Shown: positions 50,321 through 59,670, counted from the first letter of the stretch. The stretch is DNA of 64,000 bases from Micromonospora qiuiae (GCF_016863555.1 NZ_BOPC01000037.1:1-64000), one strand, 5' to 3'. Numbers and translations are program-made. The notes: a model not told the origin generated them from the sequence alone.

Positions 50321-50761
50321 ATGGCCATGGTCAATCTGTCCGCGCGGTGGCCCCATCGGTCCCGTATCATCCACTCCTTCGGACTCCTGGCACTGCTCGG
50401 TGCCACCATCCTGGTGGTACTGGTCCGCGATCCCGCCCTGTCGTCCACCCGGCTGGCCGAGCCGCTGCCGGCTCCGGAGATCACTGTGGTGGAGAGCGAT
50501 CCGCTCGAGCCGGACGGGACCGGCGGCGCCTGGGACGAGTTCGCGCCCGGCGCCCCGGTCGGGAGGGCGGCCGGCGAGCCGACCGCCGGGTACGCCTCTC
50601 CTCTCCCGTCGGATGACGAATCGGCGGGCACCGACCACGCGACCGGTGAGCAGCACACACCCGACGAGGTCAGACGTTCGCTGTTCTGGTCGGGCATCTT
50701 CGGGCTGGCGATCTCGCTCGCCGGCCTGGGGCTCGTCGGCACCAGACGCCGCGGTTGGTGA
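50321..50761 (+). CDS. Hypothetical two-helix membrane protein
   Basis: About 146 residues: N-terminal helix (SFGLLALLGATILVVLV), a central acidic Gly/Pro/Ala-rich external segment of about 80 residues and a C-terminal helix (SLFWSGIFGLAISLAGLGLV) ending in arginines (TRRRGW). Family not recognised. The start may be ATG 50321 or 50327. It converges on the PASTA protein gene. Confidence 0.6.
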   Translation: MAMVNLSARWPHRSRIIHSFGLLALLGATILVVLVRDPALSSTRLAEPLPAPEITVVESDPLEPDGTGGAWDEFAPGAPVGRAAGEPTAGYASPLPSDDESAGTDHATGEQHTPDEVRRSLFWSGIFGLAISLAGLGLVGTRRRGW

Positions 50762-50771
50762 ATCGGAGCGC

Positions 50772-51524
50772 TCACCCGGTGGGGCTCACCGTGGCGGGCG
50801 GCTCGGTGGTCGGCGCACCCGTCGTCGGCGACGGGCTCGCACTGGCCTCGGCAACCACCAGCGTGATCTCGTCGCCGACCTCGACCAGCTCACCCGCCTC
50901 CGGATCGGTGGCGATGACGGTGCCCGCCGGCTCCTCCGACGGGCGGTACTCCACCCGGTGGTCGAGGCCCAGTTGGTCCAGCACCGCCCGCGCCGCGGCC
51001 TCCGAGTAACCGACCAGTGGCGGCAGCGGCAGTCGCACCGCAGCGGCGCTGGTCGTCGGCGCGGGCGAGGGCGAGCGCGGAGTCGGCGAGGCCGATCGGA
51101 TGGTCGGGGGTGCCGCTGTCGGCTGCTGCGGAGCCGGCCCGTCGTCGTCCACGGCCTGGCGCGCCAGCCACACCCCCACACCGATCAGGCCGAGCAGGAG
51201 CAGCAGGACGATTCCCCAGAGGATCGGCAACCACCAGGGACGGTCCGGCTGCTCGTCGCCGTACCAGTCTCCGTCCGCCAGTTCGCGGTCGTTGCCCGGC
51301 CGGATCGACGGCACCTCCGCGCGCCCCGACCATGCCGCCGGCCCCGACCGCTGCGTCGGCGGCAACGGTGCGGTCGCCTCCGGTTTGCCGGATCCCGGCG
51401 TACGCCCCAACGGCGCCGTCTCGTCCGGCGTGCGCCCGGTCGGCGCGGTCTCGGGGTGCCCGGCAGCGGCCGGTGGCCACGGGCGGGTCTGGTCGTCGGG
51501 GGGCTCCTGGCGGTCGTCGCTCAT
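50772..51524 (-). CDS. PASTA-domain membrane protein (one PASTA, no kinase)
   Basis: A 250-residue protein. Residues 1-105 are cytosolic, acidic and disordered, with ETAPTGRTPDETAPLGRTPG repeats. One helix (PWWLPILWGIVLLLLLGLIG) follows, then a Pro/Ser/Thr linker and a single PASTA domain (LPPLVGYSEAAARAVLDQLG, VIATDPEAGELVEVGDEITL). It lacks any kinase or transpeptidase domain. PASTA modules bind muropeptides or the cell wall; here it may sense or tether. A second PASTA-only gene lies just upstream. Confidence 0.82.
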   Translation of the reverse strand: MSDDRQEPPDDQTRPWPPAAAGHPETAPTGRTPDETAPLGRTPGSGKPEATAPLPPTQRSGPAAWSGRAEVPSIRPGNDRELADGDWYGDEQPDRPWWLPILWGIVLLLLLGLIGVGVWLARQAVDDDGPAPQQPTAAPPTIRSASPTPRSPSPAPTTSAAAVRLPLPPLVGYSEAAARAVLDQLGLDHRVEYRPSEEPAGTVIATDPEAGELVEVGDEITLVVAEASASPSPTTGAPTTEPPATVSPTG

Positions 51525-51677
51525 CGCACGTCCCCTTCCGCCAGCCGGGCGGGCATCGAGGCCCTCGACGGTCAACCTACTGCTCCACCGCCCTGATCAC
51601 CCTCAACCTGTGGCGTCGGATGCGTGTCACCTGAGCAGAGGCCCGGATCCGGGAGGACCCCAGCCCAAGATCCAGTT

Positions 51678-52325
51678 TTAGGCGGTGCCGCACCAGATGG
51701 AGACGATGTCGTTCCACTGCCGCATGGTGCCGTCAGGAGGATCCTGGGCGGTGACCGTCCCGGACTTCCCGGTCGGGTAGCGAGGCGAGAAACCGTCGTC
51801 GACGAGGCGGTCTTTCGCGTCGCTGCAGTCGTCCCCGATCAGGTCCGGCACCTCGTTCGGCGGGGCCGCCCCGGCCACGTTGACCACGACGGTGATGCCG
51901 CGCTTCACCGGCGTACCCGCCTCCGGGTTGGTGCTGCGCACGCTGGAGCTGTTTCCCCTGCCGAAGACGAACCGCCAGCCCAGTCCCCGGTCCCGCAGCT
52001 CCTCCCGGGCCTCCTCGAAGTCCATCCCGACAAGGTCCGGCACGGTGAGCCCGGTCGGCTGGGCCGGCGCCGCACTGCTCGGCTTGGCGGCCGGGGTCGG
52101 CCGGCTGCGCGGCGGCGAGGTGGTGGGTTGGGCGCTGGGGGTAGGGCCACCGGTCGCATCAGCGGACAGGGGCGTTGTCGGCTTCCGGTCACCGGCCAGC
52201 ACCCAGCCGCCGGTCGCTCCGATGATCGCGAGCAGCACCGCCGCTAGGCCGCCACCGATGATCAGCCTGCGGTCCGGGCCGGCGTCACCGCGCCCCGACC
52301 GCCCGTCCGTGGTCCCGTCGTTCAT
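51678..52325 (-). CDS. PASTA-domain membrane protein (two PASTA, no kinase)
   Basis: A 215-residue protein: short cytosolic N-terminus, one helix (LIIGGGLAAVLLAIIGATGG), a Pro/Ser/Thr spacer, and two PASTA domains (VPDLVGMDFEEAREELRDRG and VPDLIGDDCSDAKDRLVDDG). It ends DIVSIWCGTA. There is no enzymatic domain. The 153-bp gap to the neighbouring PASTA gene suggests either a two-gene unit or separate promoters. Confidence 0.82.
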   Translation of the reverse strand: MNDGTTDGRSGRGDAGPDRRLIIGGGLAAVLLAIIGATGGWVLAGDRKPTTPLSADATGGPTPSAQPTTSPPRSRPTPAAKPSSAAPAQPTGLTVPDLVGMDFEEAREELRDRGLGWRFVFGRGNSSSVRSTNPEAGTPVKRGITVVVNVAGAAPPNEVPDLIGDDCSDAKDRLVDDGFSPRYPTGKSGTVTAQDPPDGTMRQWNDIVSIWCGTA

Positions 52326-52448
52326 ACCGCCCCACCGCCCTATCACCGGCGACCGTATCCGCCGATGCCAAGCACTGTCCGTCACCGTTCGCCGTCTGGT
52401 ACGGCGCACGACTCGCCGCACCGAGCACAGGACGTTACGCTGCCCGGC

Positions 52449-53714
52449 ATGGCCAGAGTGGGCTGGGGAGGATCGATCGCCACCGCGGCCGGCGTGGCGG
52501 CCGGTGCCGGGGCGGCCCAACTGGGATTCGGCTACGGCCTGGGCATCCTCAACTGGGCACCGGCCGAGACCACCGCCAGCACGGCGACCTGGGTGGCGAG
52601 CCTGATCTGGGCCACCTGGATCGCGGCCACCTCGACCATCTTCGGTGCGGTCTGCGCCCAGCGGCTGCACGATCGACGCTTTGTCGCCGCCAGCCCGGCG
52701 CAGGGTCCCGGTGCCGGCCGGCGGGACGGGGGCAGCCTGTGGTGGGGTGCCCTGTCCGGCGCCGCCGCGCTGGGCGCACTGATCACGGTGCTGCTGGTCG
52801 CCGTACCGGCCCGGGTCGCGGTGGTGCCGGACACGCCGTCCCCCCGGGACATGGCCGCCGCGTACGCGGCGCTCGGCGTCCTGGTCGGTGCGCTGGTCGC
52901 GCTCTGGGCGCTGCGCTGCCGGGCGGCGGCCACCAACATCATCGCCACGGCCGGCTGGTTGTGGCTGCTCGCCGTGGTCGCCGTGGTCGACTCGGTGCTC
53001 GCCGGTCGCGGCCTGACCACCGCACAGCTCGGCATCTGGCAGCTCAGTTCAGGCAGCGACCAGTTCTGGATCCGGGACTACTTCTACTGGCCCGGGGCCG
53101 TCCTCTCGCTCGGGTCGGCGCTGCTGATCGGCGCGCTGGCCGCCCGGGCGGGTGTCCGCGACGCCGACCGCCGGGTCGGTGCCACCGCCTCGGGTGCGGC
53201 CGGCCCGCTGCTGGTGGCGGTCGCGTACTTCCTGGCTGTGCCGAGGCTTACCGCGATCAGCCCGGAGCAGGTGTCCGCCCACCTGATCGCCCCGTACGCG
53301 GTGATAGTCGGCATCGGCGGTTCCGTCCTGGTCGCGGCGCTCGCCCAGCGTTCGGCCCGGCGCGCGACGAGCAGGCCCGACCCCGGCGCAGCCACCGCCG
53401 TGCCCCGCCAGCGCACCGGCGACCACGACACGCCCGGCACCGATCCGGTCACCGCAGTCGACACCCCAGCCGTACGCACCGATCCCGCCACGCCCACCGG
53501 CCCGGGTGCCGGCGGCACCGCTACCGGCAGCGCCGGTCGTCGGCGCACACCCGCGTCCTCGTCCTCGGCGCCGGTACCCGCCGCACCAGCCACTCGCGGG
53601 GCGAGGAGCCGCAAGCCAGCGGCAAAGGCCACCCGGACCACGGAGTCGGCCAGCACCACCGGGACGGCCGATGCCGACACCGCACGCCCCGCTGACGGCG
53701 ACGAACAGGGCTGA
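52449..53714 (+). CDS. Hypothetical multi-pass membrane protein
   Basis: A 421-residue protein with about eight helices in residues 1-300 (AAQLGFGYGLGILNW, LGALITVLLVAVPARVAVV, ALGVLVGALVALWALRC, WLWLLAVVAVVDSVLAG and others), then a disordered Thr/Ala/Pro-rich tail of about 120 residues. Family not recognised. I choose ATG 52449, where hydrophobic sequence begins. It diverges from the two-PASTA gene. Confidence 0.7.
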   Translation: MARVGWGGSIATAAGVAAGAGAAQLGFGYGLGILNWAPAETTASTATWVASLIWATWIAATSTIFGAVCAQRLHDRRFVAASPAQGPGAGRRDGGSLWWGALSGAAALGALITVLLVAVPARVAVVPDTPSPRDMAAAYAALGVLVGALVALWALRCRAAATNIIATAGWLWLLAVVAVVDSVLAGRGLTTAQLGIWQLSSGSDQFWIRDYFYWPGAVLSLGSALLIGALAARAGVRDADRRVGATASGAAGPLLVAVAYFLAVPRLTAISPEQVSAHLIAPYAVIVGIGGSVLVAALAQRSARRATSRPDPGAATAVPRQRTGDHDTPGTDPVTAVDTPAVRTDPATPTGPGAGGTATGSAGRRRTPASSSSAPVPAAPATRGARSRKPAAKATRTTESASTTGTADADTARPADGDEQG

Positions 53715-53750
53715 CAGGCCCTCATGGGGCCACAGGGACAAACAGGGCGA

Positions 53751-55229
53751 TCAGCCGATCGGCCAGCTGTGCACCGGCTCGTTGGTGCGCTGCAACTCCG
53801 CGTAGCGCTGCAACATGTGGCGCAGGGCGGCGTGGCGATCCAGGTTGCGGTGCCGCTCGGCGGCCCAGACCGTGGCGGTCTGCCAGGCCGCCCCGTTACG
53901 GCCGGTACGGCAGCGCTGCTCGATGATGCCGAGCAGGCGGTCACGTTCGGCCGGGGCCACCCCGAAGCCGTCGAGTCCCGCCGAGGCGATCGGCAGCAGC
54001 ACGTCGAGCACCAGCGTGGTTACCGGCACCTCGCCGAGCCGCGGCCAGTGCAGGATGGCGTCCATCCCGCGTCGGGCCGCGGCGTGGAAGTTCTCCTCGG
54101 CTGAGCTGAAGGTGAGCTGACTCCAGATCGGCCGGTCGGCCTCGGCCAGACCACGGACCAGACCGAAGTAGAAGGCGGCGTTGGCCAGCATGTCGACGAC
54201 GGTCGGCCCGGCGGGCAGTACGCGGTTCTCCACCCGCAGGTGCGGGCGGCCGTCCATGATGTCGTAGACCGGCCGGTTCCACCGGTAGACCGTGCCGTTG
54301 TGCAGCCGCAGCTCGGCCAACTCGGGTACCCCGCCGGCGTGCAGGACCTCCACCGGGTCCTCTGTCTCGCAGATCGGCAGCAACGGCGGGAAGTAGCGGA
54401 CGTTCTCCTCGAAGAGATCGAAGATCGAGGTGATCCAGCGCTCACCGAACCACACCCGGGGGCGTACCCCCTGGGCCTTCAACTCGTCCGGCCGGGTGTC
54501 GGTGGCCTGCTCGAACAGTGCGATCCGGGTTTCCGCCCAGAGCTGCCGTCCGTACAGGAACGGCGAGTTGGCGCCCATCGCCACCTGCGCCGCCGAGATC
54601 GCCTGTGAGGCGTTCCAGTAGTCCGCGAAGCTGTCCGGTGCGACCTGAAGATGGAACTGGAGGCTGGTGCACGCCGCCTCCGGCGCGATCGAGTCGGTGT
54701 GCGTACGCAGCCGCTCGACGCCGCGGATGTCGAGTTCGATGTCCTCGCCCCGGGCACCGACGATCTGGTCGTTGAGCACCCGGTACCGCTCGTTGGTGGA
54801 GAGGTTGTCCGCCACCAGATGACGCTCGGTCAGCGTGGGCAGGATGCCGACCAGGACGATCCGGGTGTCCGACCGGGCTGCCCGGTCGTTCGCCCGGGTC
54901 AGACTGCCGGTCAGATCACGCTCGTAGTCGGCGAATCCCCTGCCCTCGATGAGCCGCGGGTTCGCGTTCAACTCGAGGTTGAAGCGTCCCAGCTCGGTCT
55001 GGAACAGCGGATCGGCGATGGCAGCGAGGATCTCGTCGTTGCGCATGGCGGGTTCGGCGTTCGGGTCCACCAGGTTGAGCTCGATCTCCAACCCGGTCAT
55101 CGGCCGGTCGGCATCGAACCCGAAGTCGTCCAGCATCAGCGCGAAGACGTCCAGACAGCGGCGGACCTTCTGCCGGTACCGGACCCGGTCCTCACGGGAG
55201 AAGGCGGCTCGGTCGACGTCCCTGCCCAT
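53751..55229 (-). CDS. Glutamate-cysteine ligase family (GCS2) protein
   Basis: A 492-residue ATP-dependent carboxylate-amine ligase. Recognisable segments are MTGLEIELNLVDPNAEPAMR, LFQTELGRFNLELNANPRLI (metal/glutamate site), TSLQFHLQVAPDSFADYWN and GRPHLRVENRVLPAGPTVVD. GCS2 enzymes join glutamate to cysteine or other amines. Actinobacteria mostly use mycothiol rather than glutathione, so the true product here may be another gamma-glutamyl compound. No glutathione synthetase is next to it. Confidence 0.85.
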   Translation of the reverse strand: MGRDVDRAAFSREDRVRYRQKVRRCLDVFALMLDDFGFDADRPMTGLEIELNLVDPNAEPAMRNDEILAAIADPLFQTELGRFNLELNANPRLIEGRGFADYERDLTGSLTRANDRAARSDTRIVLVGILPTLTERHLVADNLSTNERYRVLNDQIVGARGEDIELDIRGVERLRTHTDSIAPEAACTSLQFHLQVAPDSFADYWNASQAISAAQVAMGANSPFLYGRQLWAETRIALFEQATDTRPDELKAQGVRPRVWFGERWITSIFDLFEENVRYFPPLLPICETEDPVEVLHAGGVPELAELRLHNGTVYRWNRPVYDIMDGRPHLRVENRVLPAGPTVVDMLANAAFYFGLVRGLAEADRPIWSQLTFSSAEENFHAAARRGMDAILHWPRLGEVPVTTLVLDVLLPIASAGLDGFGVAPAERDRLLGIIEQRCRTGRNGAAWQTATVWAAERHRNLDRHAALRHMLQRYAELQRTNEPVHSWPIG

Positions 55230-55508
55230 GTTTCCTCCCGGCGCGCGACGCGACGGAACGATCTCCGCTCCGCAGCGCAGTGTGAACCATACTCGGTAAA
55301 AGCGCCGAACCGATCGGCCCGGAAGGCCGGTCCATTGTCGCAGCCCACCCGGTTGGCCAGCGGAACCCCGACCGACCGGGTCGGCGCCTCTGCCAGCATC
55401 TCTACCCAGCCCGAGAGGGCAGGCCAGCGGGTCGACCGGCGGCCAAGCTGTGACAATTCACATCGCGCCGCCGGGACGACCGCGGGGGCCGGCGCGGTCG
55501 GAGAACGG
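55230..55508. other. Intergenic region upstream of the GCS2 gene, no gene seen
   Basis: The stretch to the YceI terminator has no supported coding frame. It should hold the GCS2 promoter. No clear operator or repeat was found. Confidence 0.5.
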
Positions 55509-55541
55509 CCGACCGGCCCGTGCGGGGCGCGGGCCGGTCGG
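55509..55541 (-). terminator. Terminator after the YceI gene
   Basis: CCGACCGGCCCG / CGGGCCGGTCGG, a perfect 12-bp stem with a 9-nt loop, 15 bp beyond the YceI stop. Confidence 0.85.
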
Positions 55542-55555
55542 GGGGCGTACGAGAA

Positions 55556-56137
55556 TCAGGCCTGGCGGATGGCTTCGCCCTCGATCTCGATCTTGATCTT
55601 CTTGCCGACCAGGACACCGCCCGACTCCAGGGCGACGTTCCAGGTCAGGCCGAAATCCTCGCGGTCGATCTCGGCCGTGGCCGAGAAGCCGAAGATGTCC
55701 TGACCGAACGGGCTGCGGCCGACGCCCTCGAACTCGACCTTCAGGTCGACCGGGCGGGTCACGTCCTTGATGGTGAGCTCACCGGCGAGGACGAACTCGT
55801 TGCCCTCGTGGGACTTCACCCCCGTGCTGCGGTACTCCAGGGTGGCGAACTTCTCCACGTCGAGGAACTCCGGGCTGCGCAGGTGCGCGTCCCGGTCGGC
55901 CTGCGCGGTGTTGATGCTGGCCGCCTGGATGGTGGCGGTGACCGACGACTGGAGGGGCTCCTCGGCGATGGTGATGGTCGCGCTGGCGTCGGCGAAGTCA
56001 CCGCGCACCTTGCTGACCATCATGTGGCGGGCGACGAAGCCGACCCGCTTGTGCGCCGCATCGAGCAGGTAGGTGCCGGCCGTCGGGATGGTCAGGCCGT
56101 TCCAGTCGCGGGTAACCGACTCGGTGCTGCTGGTCAT
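55556..56137 (-). CDS. YceI family protein
   Basis: A 193-residue lipocalin-like YceI-domain protein: GTYLLDAAHKRVGFVARHMM, ASINTAQADRDAHLRSPEFL, LAGELTIKDVTRPVDLKVEF and the terminal REDFGLTWN. The family binds isoprenoid-type lipids; the physiological role is often stress-related. There is no signal peptide, so it is cytosolic. ATG 56137 follows AAGGGCAG. It is divergent from a MarR regulator with a palindrome between, so it is the likely target. Confidence 0.92.
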   Translation of the reverse strand: MTSSTESVTRDWNGLTIPTAGTYLLDAAHKRVGFVARHMMVSKVRGDFADASATITIAEEPLQSSVTATIQAASINTAQADRDAHLRSPEFLDVEKFATLEYRSTGVKSHEGNEFVLAGELTIKDVTRPVDLKVEFEGVGRSPFGQDIFGFSATAEIDREDFGLTWNVALESGGVLVGKKIKIEIEGEAIRQA

Positions 56138-56162
56138 GAAAGACTGCCCTTCAAGAGATTGA

Positions 56163-56204
56163 TTGCTTGCACAACTGCTGTGTAAACAACTATACATCAA
56201 GCAA
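56163..56204. promoter_or_regulatory. MarR-type operator region between yceI and marR genes
   Basis: TTGCACA-N5-TGTGTAA (56167-56185) is an imperfect palindrome. A wider pair, TTGCTTG (56163) and CAAGCAA (56198-56204), brackets it. This AT-richer stretch lies in a short divergent region and suits MarR binding. Confidence 0.55.
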
Positions 56205-56238
56205 CATTCCCCGTGTCAAATACTGGTATGATGGGCTG

Positions 56239-56739
56239 GTGAACCCGAACGTGTTCGACGACCCTCGGATCACCGCTGTCGGCCTGCTCTTCGAGGTGCA
56301 CGCCGGGTTGTCCGCCAGATTCGCGGCCCAACTCGACGAGCACGGGCTGTCACCGGTCGAGTTCGAGGTGTTGACCCGACTCGCCCGATCGCCCGGTGCC
56401 CAGCTCCGGATGACCGACCTCGCCGCCCAGACCTCCCTCTCCACCAGTGGTGTCACCCGGGTGGTGGACCGGATGGAACGCGACGGCCTGCTCACCCGGC
56501 GTGCCTGCCACTCCGACCGGCGCAGTTCGTTCGCGGTCGTCACGCCGGCCGGGTTGAGCCGGCTCGACGCGTGCCTGCCCGGCCACCTGCAGCTCATCGA
56601 GGACTGGTTCACCGGCCAGCTCGACCCGTCGGCGCTGGAGGCCGTGCTCGACGGTCTACGTCGGGTACGCGATGCCGTCAACCCCTGCGCCACTGCCGGC
56701 AGCAACGGTGACTCCGACGAGGCGGCCGAACCGTGCTGA
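56239..56739 (+). CDS. MarR-family transcriptional regulator
   Basis: A 166-residue winged-helix regulator. The MarR fold is visible in HGLSPVEFEVLTRLARSPGA, LRMTDLAAQTSLSTSGVTRV (recognition helix) and VDRMERDGLLTRRACHSDRR (wing). GTG 56239 is used; the preceding in-frame sequence covers the operator region. It probably represses itself and the divergent yceI gene. No sensing cysteine is obvious in the N-terminal helix, so the signal is unknown. Confidence 0.9.
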   Translation: MNPNVFDDPRITAVGLLFEVHAGLSARFAAQLDEHGLSPVEFEVLTRLARSPGAQLRMTDLAAQTSLSTSGVTRVVDRMERDGLLTRRACHSDRRSSFAVVTPAGLSRLDACLPGHLQLIEDWFTGQLDPSALEAVLDGLRRVRDAVNPCATAGSNGDSDEAAEPC

Positions 56740-56922
56740 TGCTTGCGGCGGAACGATCGTCGCGGCCTCGCCCAACCGTCCGGCCGACCCCGCCCCGCCG
56801 GAGAACTCTCCGTGTCAGGCAATCCAGCCGAGCGTGACGGACACCGGCAGAAAGACCGGCAGAACTGGTCGACCAATGGTCGATAGTTCGTCAAACCCGA
56901 CAGTTGGTCTGGCGCCGCCTGG

Positions 56923-59556
56923 CTACTCTCGCTTCAGCGGGGGCGCATCGGGGGGTGCCGGCGCGGGCGATGAGCGAGGGGTGGCAACAGGGGGCTTCCT
57001 CGCCCGCGCCACCCCCGTTCGCATCGCTGGCCGGCCGGGCCGTTGGCCCGGCCGGTCGCGCTCGGCGGTAGTGTCCGCAAGCGTCTCGCTCCGGGCCACG
57101 GACAACGCGTACAGCAACTCCTCCTCGGGCCGCAACAGCCGGATGCCGGTTTCCCGGCAGACCAGGTCCAGCCGTTCGAGCACGGTCGGATCCGAGGTGC
57201 TCACAGCCAGGCCGACCAGCGCCTCCACCACCGTCCGACGGGTCCGGTCCGCCCCGACCGTCTCCGCTGCAGCGGCGAACCACTCCGCGGCCACCTCCCG
57301 ATCACCCCGGTGCAGGGCAAGGTGCCCCTCGACCAGCGCGCCGGTGGCGCCCAGCGGGCGCAGTTCGACGAGCACCCGGGCAGCCTCGACGGCCCGGCCG
57401 TCCTGGGCGAGCGCCAGCCCCAGCGTGCCGAGCACCCGCCGCCGCTGCCCCGGCGGGCTCAGGTCGGCGAGAGCGCTGAGCACCCGCCGCGCCTCGTCGA
57501 CCGCCTCGGCGTACCGGCCTTCCAGGCGCAACACCTCCGCGACCGTGCCGCGAGCCAGCACCCGCAGGCGCCGCTCCCCGCACTGCCCGCTGAGCCGGTC
57601 CACGGTGGCGAGCCGACGACGCGCGGCAGCGAGTTCGCCGACGCGGATCTCGTGCCACGCGAGGTGATGCTGGGCGACCGCCATCTGACGGGTCAGCCCA
57701 CCGTCGGTGGCCACTGCCAGCACCGTCTCCGCCTGGTCCCGCGCCTGATCCGTCCGGCCGGTAGCGGCCAGCAGGGCGCCCAGCACCATGCGCGCCTCCA
57801 CCTCGCCGGGTACGTCGTTGAGGCGGCGGAACGCCTCCAGCGCCACGCGAGCGCTGCGTACCTCCTCACCCGCCGCGCCGTGCTCGTCGGCAAGCAGTGC
57901 GACGCCGAGCGACGCCCAGGCCCGCAGCGCCGGATCAGCGTCGGCGGTACGCGGATCGGCGAGCAACCGCAGCAGCCACTGCCGGCCCGGCACGTCCCGC
58001 CCGCGCAGTCGCCACCACGACGGCAGGCTGGCCGCCAGGCGCAACGCGGTCAGCGGATCGTCCACCGCCGCAAACCCGAGCGCGGCGCTGATGTCGGCGG
58101 TGACCTCGTCGAGCCGGTGTGCGGCGGCGGTGGCAGCGGCACCGGCCAACCCGGGTGCGGTGCGTTCCACCAGCCGGGTGACCACCCGGGCATGCCGGCG
58201 GCGGATCGCGGTCGATTCGCCGGCACCGGCAGCCTGCTCGACGGCGTAGTCGCGGACCGCGTCGACCAGCCGGAAACGGAACGGCCCACCGCCGCGTACG
58301 CTCAGCAGCCCCAGGTCGAGGAAGCGGTTCAGCAGAGGTACCGGATCGGCGGTGCCGGTATCGGCGAGCATCTCCTCGGCCAACTCGACGGACCAACGGT
58401 TGCGGAACGCGGCGAGCCGGCGCAACGCCATCCGTTCCTCGTCCGCGAGCAGCCGGTAGCTGGTTGCCACCGCGTCCCGCAGCGTCTCCACCACCGCCGC
58501 CCGCGCGTCGTCGCCCCGGGACTGGCCCGCCGCCCAGCCGCTGGGGGGCGCCACCGAGGTGTCCAGATCCAGGACGCGGTCCCCGTAGCGGTCGAACAGT
58601 TCGGTGAGGTCGAGCAGCCGCCCACGCGCCGCCATCAGCTCGATGGCCAACGGCAGCCCACCCAGCCGCCGGACCAGCGCGGCGAGCGCCGGCAGCTCGT
58701 CATCCGACGGTGGCTCCGGCCGGACCTGGGCCAGCCGCGCGGTGAACAGCGCCACCGCCGGATATCCGGCGAGCGCCGCCGGGTCGGTGACACCGGGCGG
58801 CGGCACATCCAGTGGTGACACCGGGCGGACCCGTTCACCCGGCAGCCCCACCGGGTGCCGACCGGTGACCAGTACCCGCAGCGACGGCACCGTGTCGAGC
58901 AGCCGTCGCAACGTCCCGGCCACCGGGTCGGGTGCCCGTTCGGCCGCGTCCACCAGCAGCAACGCCGGCCGGTCACCGAGGCGGGCGGCCAACTCGGCCA
59001 CCCGGGCCGCACCGAGGACCGTCACCGCGGCGGCGAGCACGTCGGGAACATCCGATCCGGTCCCCACCAGCACACCGGCGGTGCCGCCGGGGTGGGCGGC
59101 GGCGACGGCGTGTACCGCCGCCAGCGCGAGTGCCGTCTTGCCGACCCCAGCCAGCCCCACCAGGCTCACCAGCCGGGGGCCGCGCGGATCGGTCAGCGTC
59201 GTGACCAGTTCGGCCAGGTCCGGTTCCCGGCCGATCAGCTCGGGCGGCGGCGGTATGTGCAGCGGCGTACCCGGATCAGGGGGTGCAGCCGTCACGCCGG
59301 TTCCCCGGGCGGCGGCCAGGAAGGCGGCTCGGTCCCCGCTGGCCAGTCCGAGCGCGCCGGCGAGCAGTTCGACGGTGGTGCGCTGTGGCCGCGCGGAGCG
59401 GCCCCGTTCCAGGTCGCGGACCGTCCGTACGCCGATGCCGGCACGCGCCGCCAACTCGGCCTGGGTGAGGCCGGCGGCCAGGCGATGCCCGCGCAACATC
59501 CCGGGCAGGGTGGAGGACGGTTCCGAGCCGGATTGACGATCATGACCCGAAGTCAT
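56923..59556 (-). CDS. STAND regulator: HTH, NB-ARC ATPase and TPR-like repeats
   Basis: An 877-residue protein. Residues 18-75 are an XRE-type helix-turn-helix (LRGHRLAAGLTQAELAARAG, IGVRTVRDLERGRSARPQRT). An NB-ARC-like ATPase with Walker A GLAGVGKTAL near residue 135 and Walker B-like RPALLLVDAAE follows. The C-terminal half (about 480-840) is made of Ala/Leu/Arg-rich helical TPR-like repeats. Such signal-transducing ATPases oligomerise on ligand binding. It lies next to the leucine-catabolic genes, but no effector can be assigned. ATG 59556 is preferred; the frame opens earlier. Confidence 0.87.
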   Translation of the reverse strand: MTSGHDRQSGSEPSSTLPGMLRGHRLAAGLTQAELAARAGIGVRTVRDLERGRSARPQRTTVELLAGALGLASGDRAAFLAAARGTGVTAAPPDPGTPLHIPPPPELIGREPDLAELVTTLTDPRGPRLVSLVGLAGVGKTALALAAVHAVAAAHPGGTAGVLVGTGSDVPDVLAAAVTVLGAARVAELAARLGDRPALLLVDAAERAPDPVAGTLRRLLDTVPSLRVLVTGRHPVGLPGERVRPVSPLDVPPPGVTDPAALAGYPAVALFTARLAQVRPEPPSDDELPALAALVRRLGGLPLAIELMAARGRLLDLTELFDRYGDRVLDLDTSVAPPSGWAAGQSRGDDARAAVVETLRDAVATSYRLLADEERMALRRLAAFRNRWSVELAEEMLADTGTADPVPLLNRFLDLGLLSVRGGGPFRFRLVDAVRDYAVEQAAGAGESTAIRRRHARVVTRLVERTAPGLAGAAATAAAHRLDEVTADISAALGFAAVDDPLTALRLAASLPSWWRLRGRDVPGRQWLLRLLADPRTADADPALRAWASLGVALLADEHGAAGEEVRSARVALEAFRRLNDVPGEVEARMVLGALLAATGRTDQARDQAETVLAVATDGGLTRQMAVAQHHLAWHEIRVGELAAARRRLATVDRLSGQCGERRLRVLARGTVAEVLRLEGRYAEAVDEARRVLSALADLSPPGQRRRVLGTLGLALAQDGRAVEAARVLVELRPLGATGALVEGHLALHRGDREVAAEWFAAAAETVGADRTRRTVVEALVGLAVSTSDPTVLERLDLVCRETGIRLLRPEEELLYALSVARSETLADTTAERDRPGQRPGRPAMRTGVARARKPPVATPRSSPAPAPPDAPPLKRE

Positions 59557-59670
59557 GGGCAGGGACACTACGGGCCCGTCCCGACAGCCGGCACGGCATC
59601 GTCGGCCACCCGACCGGGCGATGCCGAAACCCGACACCGGCCCGGCCGGCCGGGCCCTGCTGCCCGGTGC

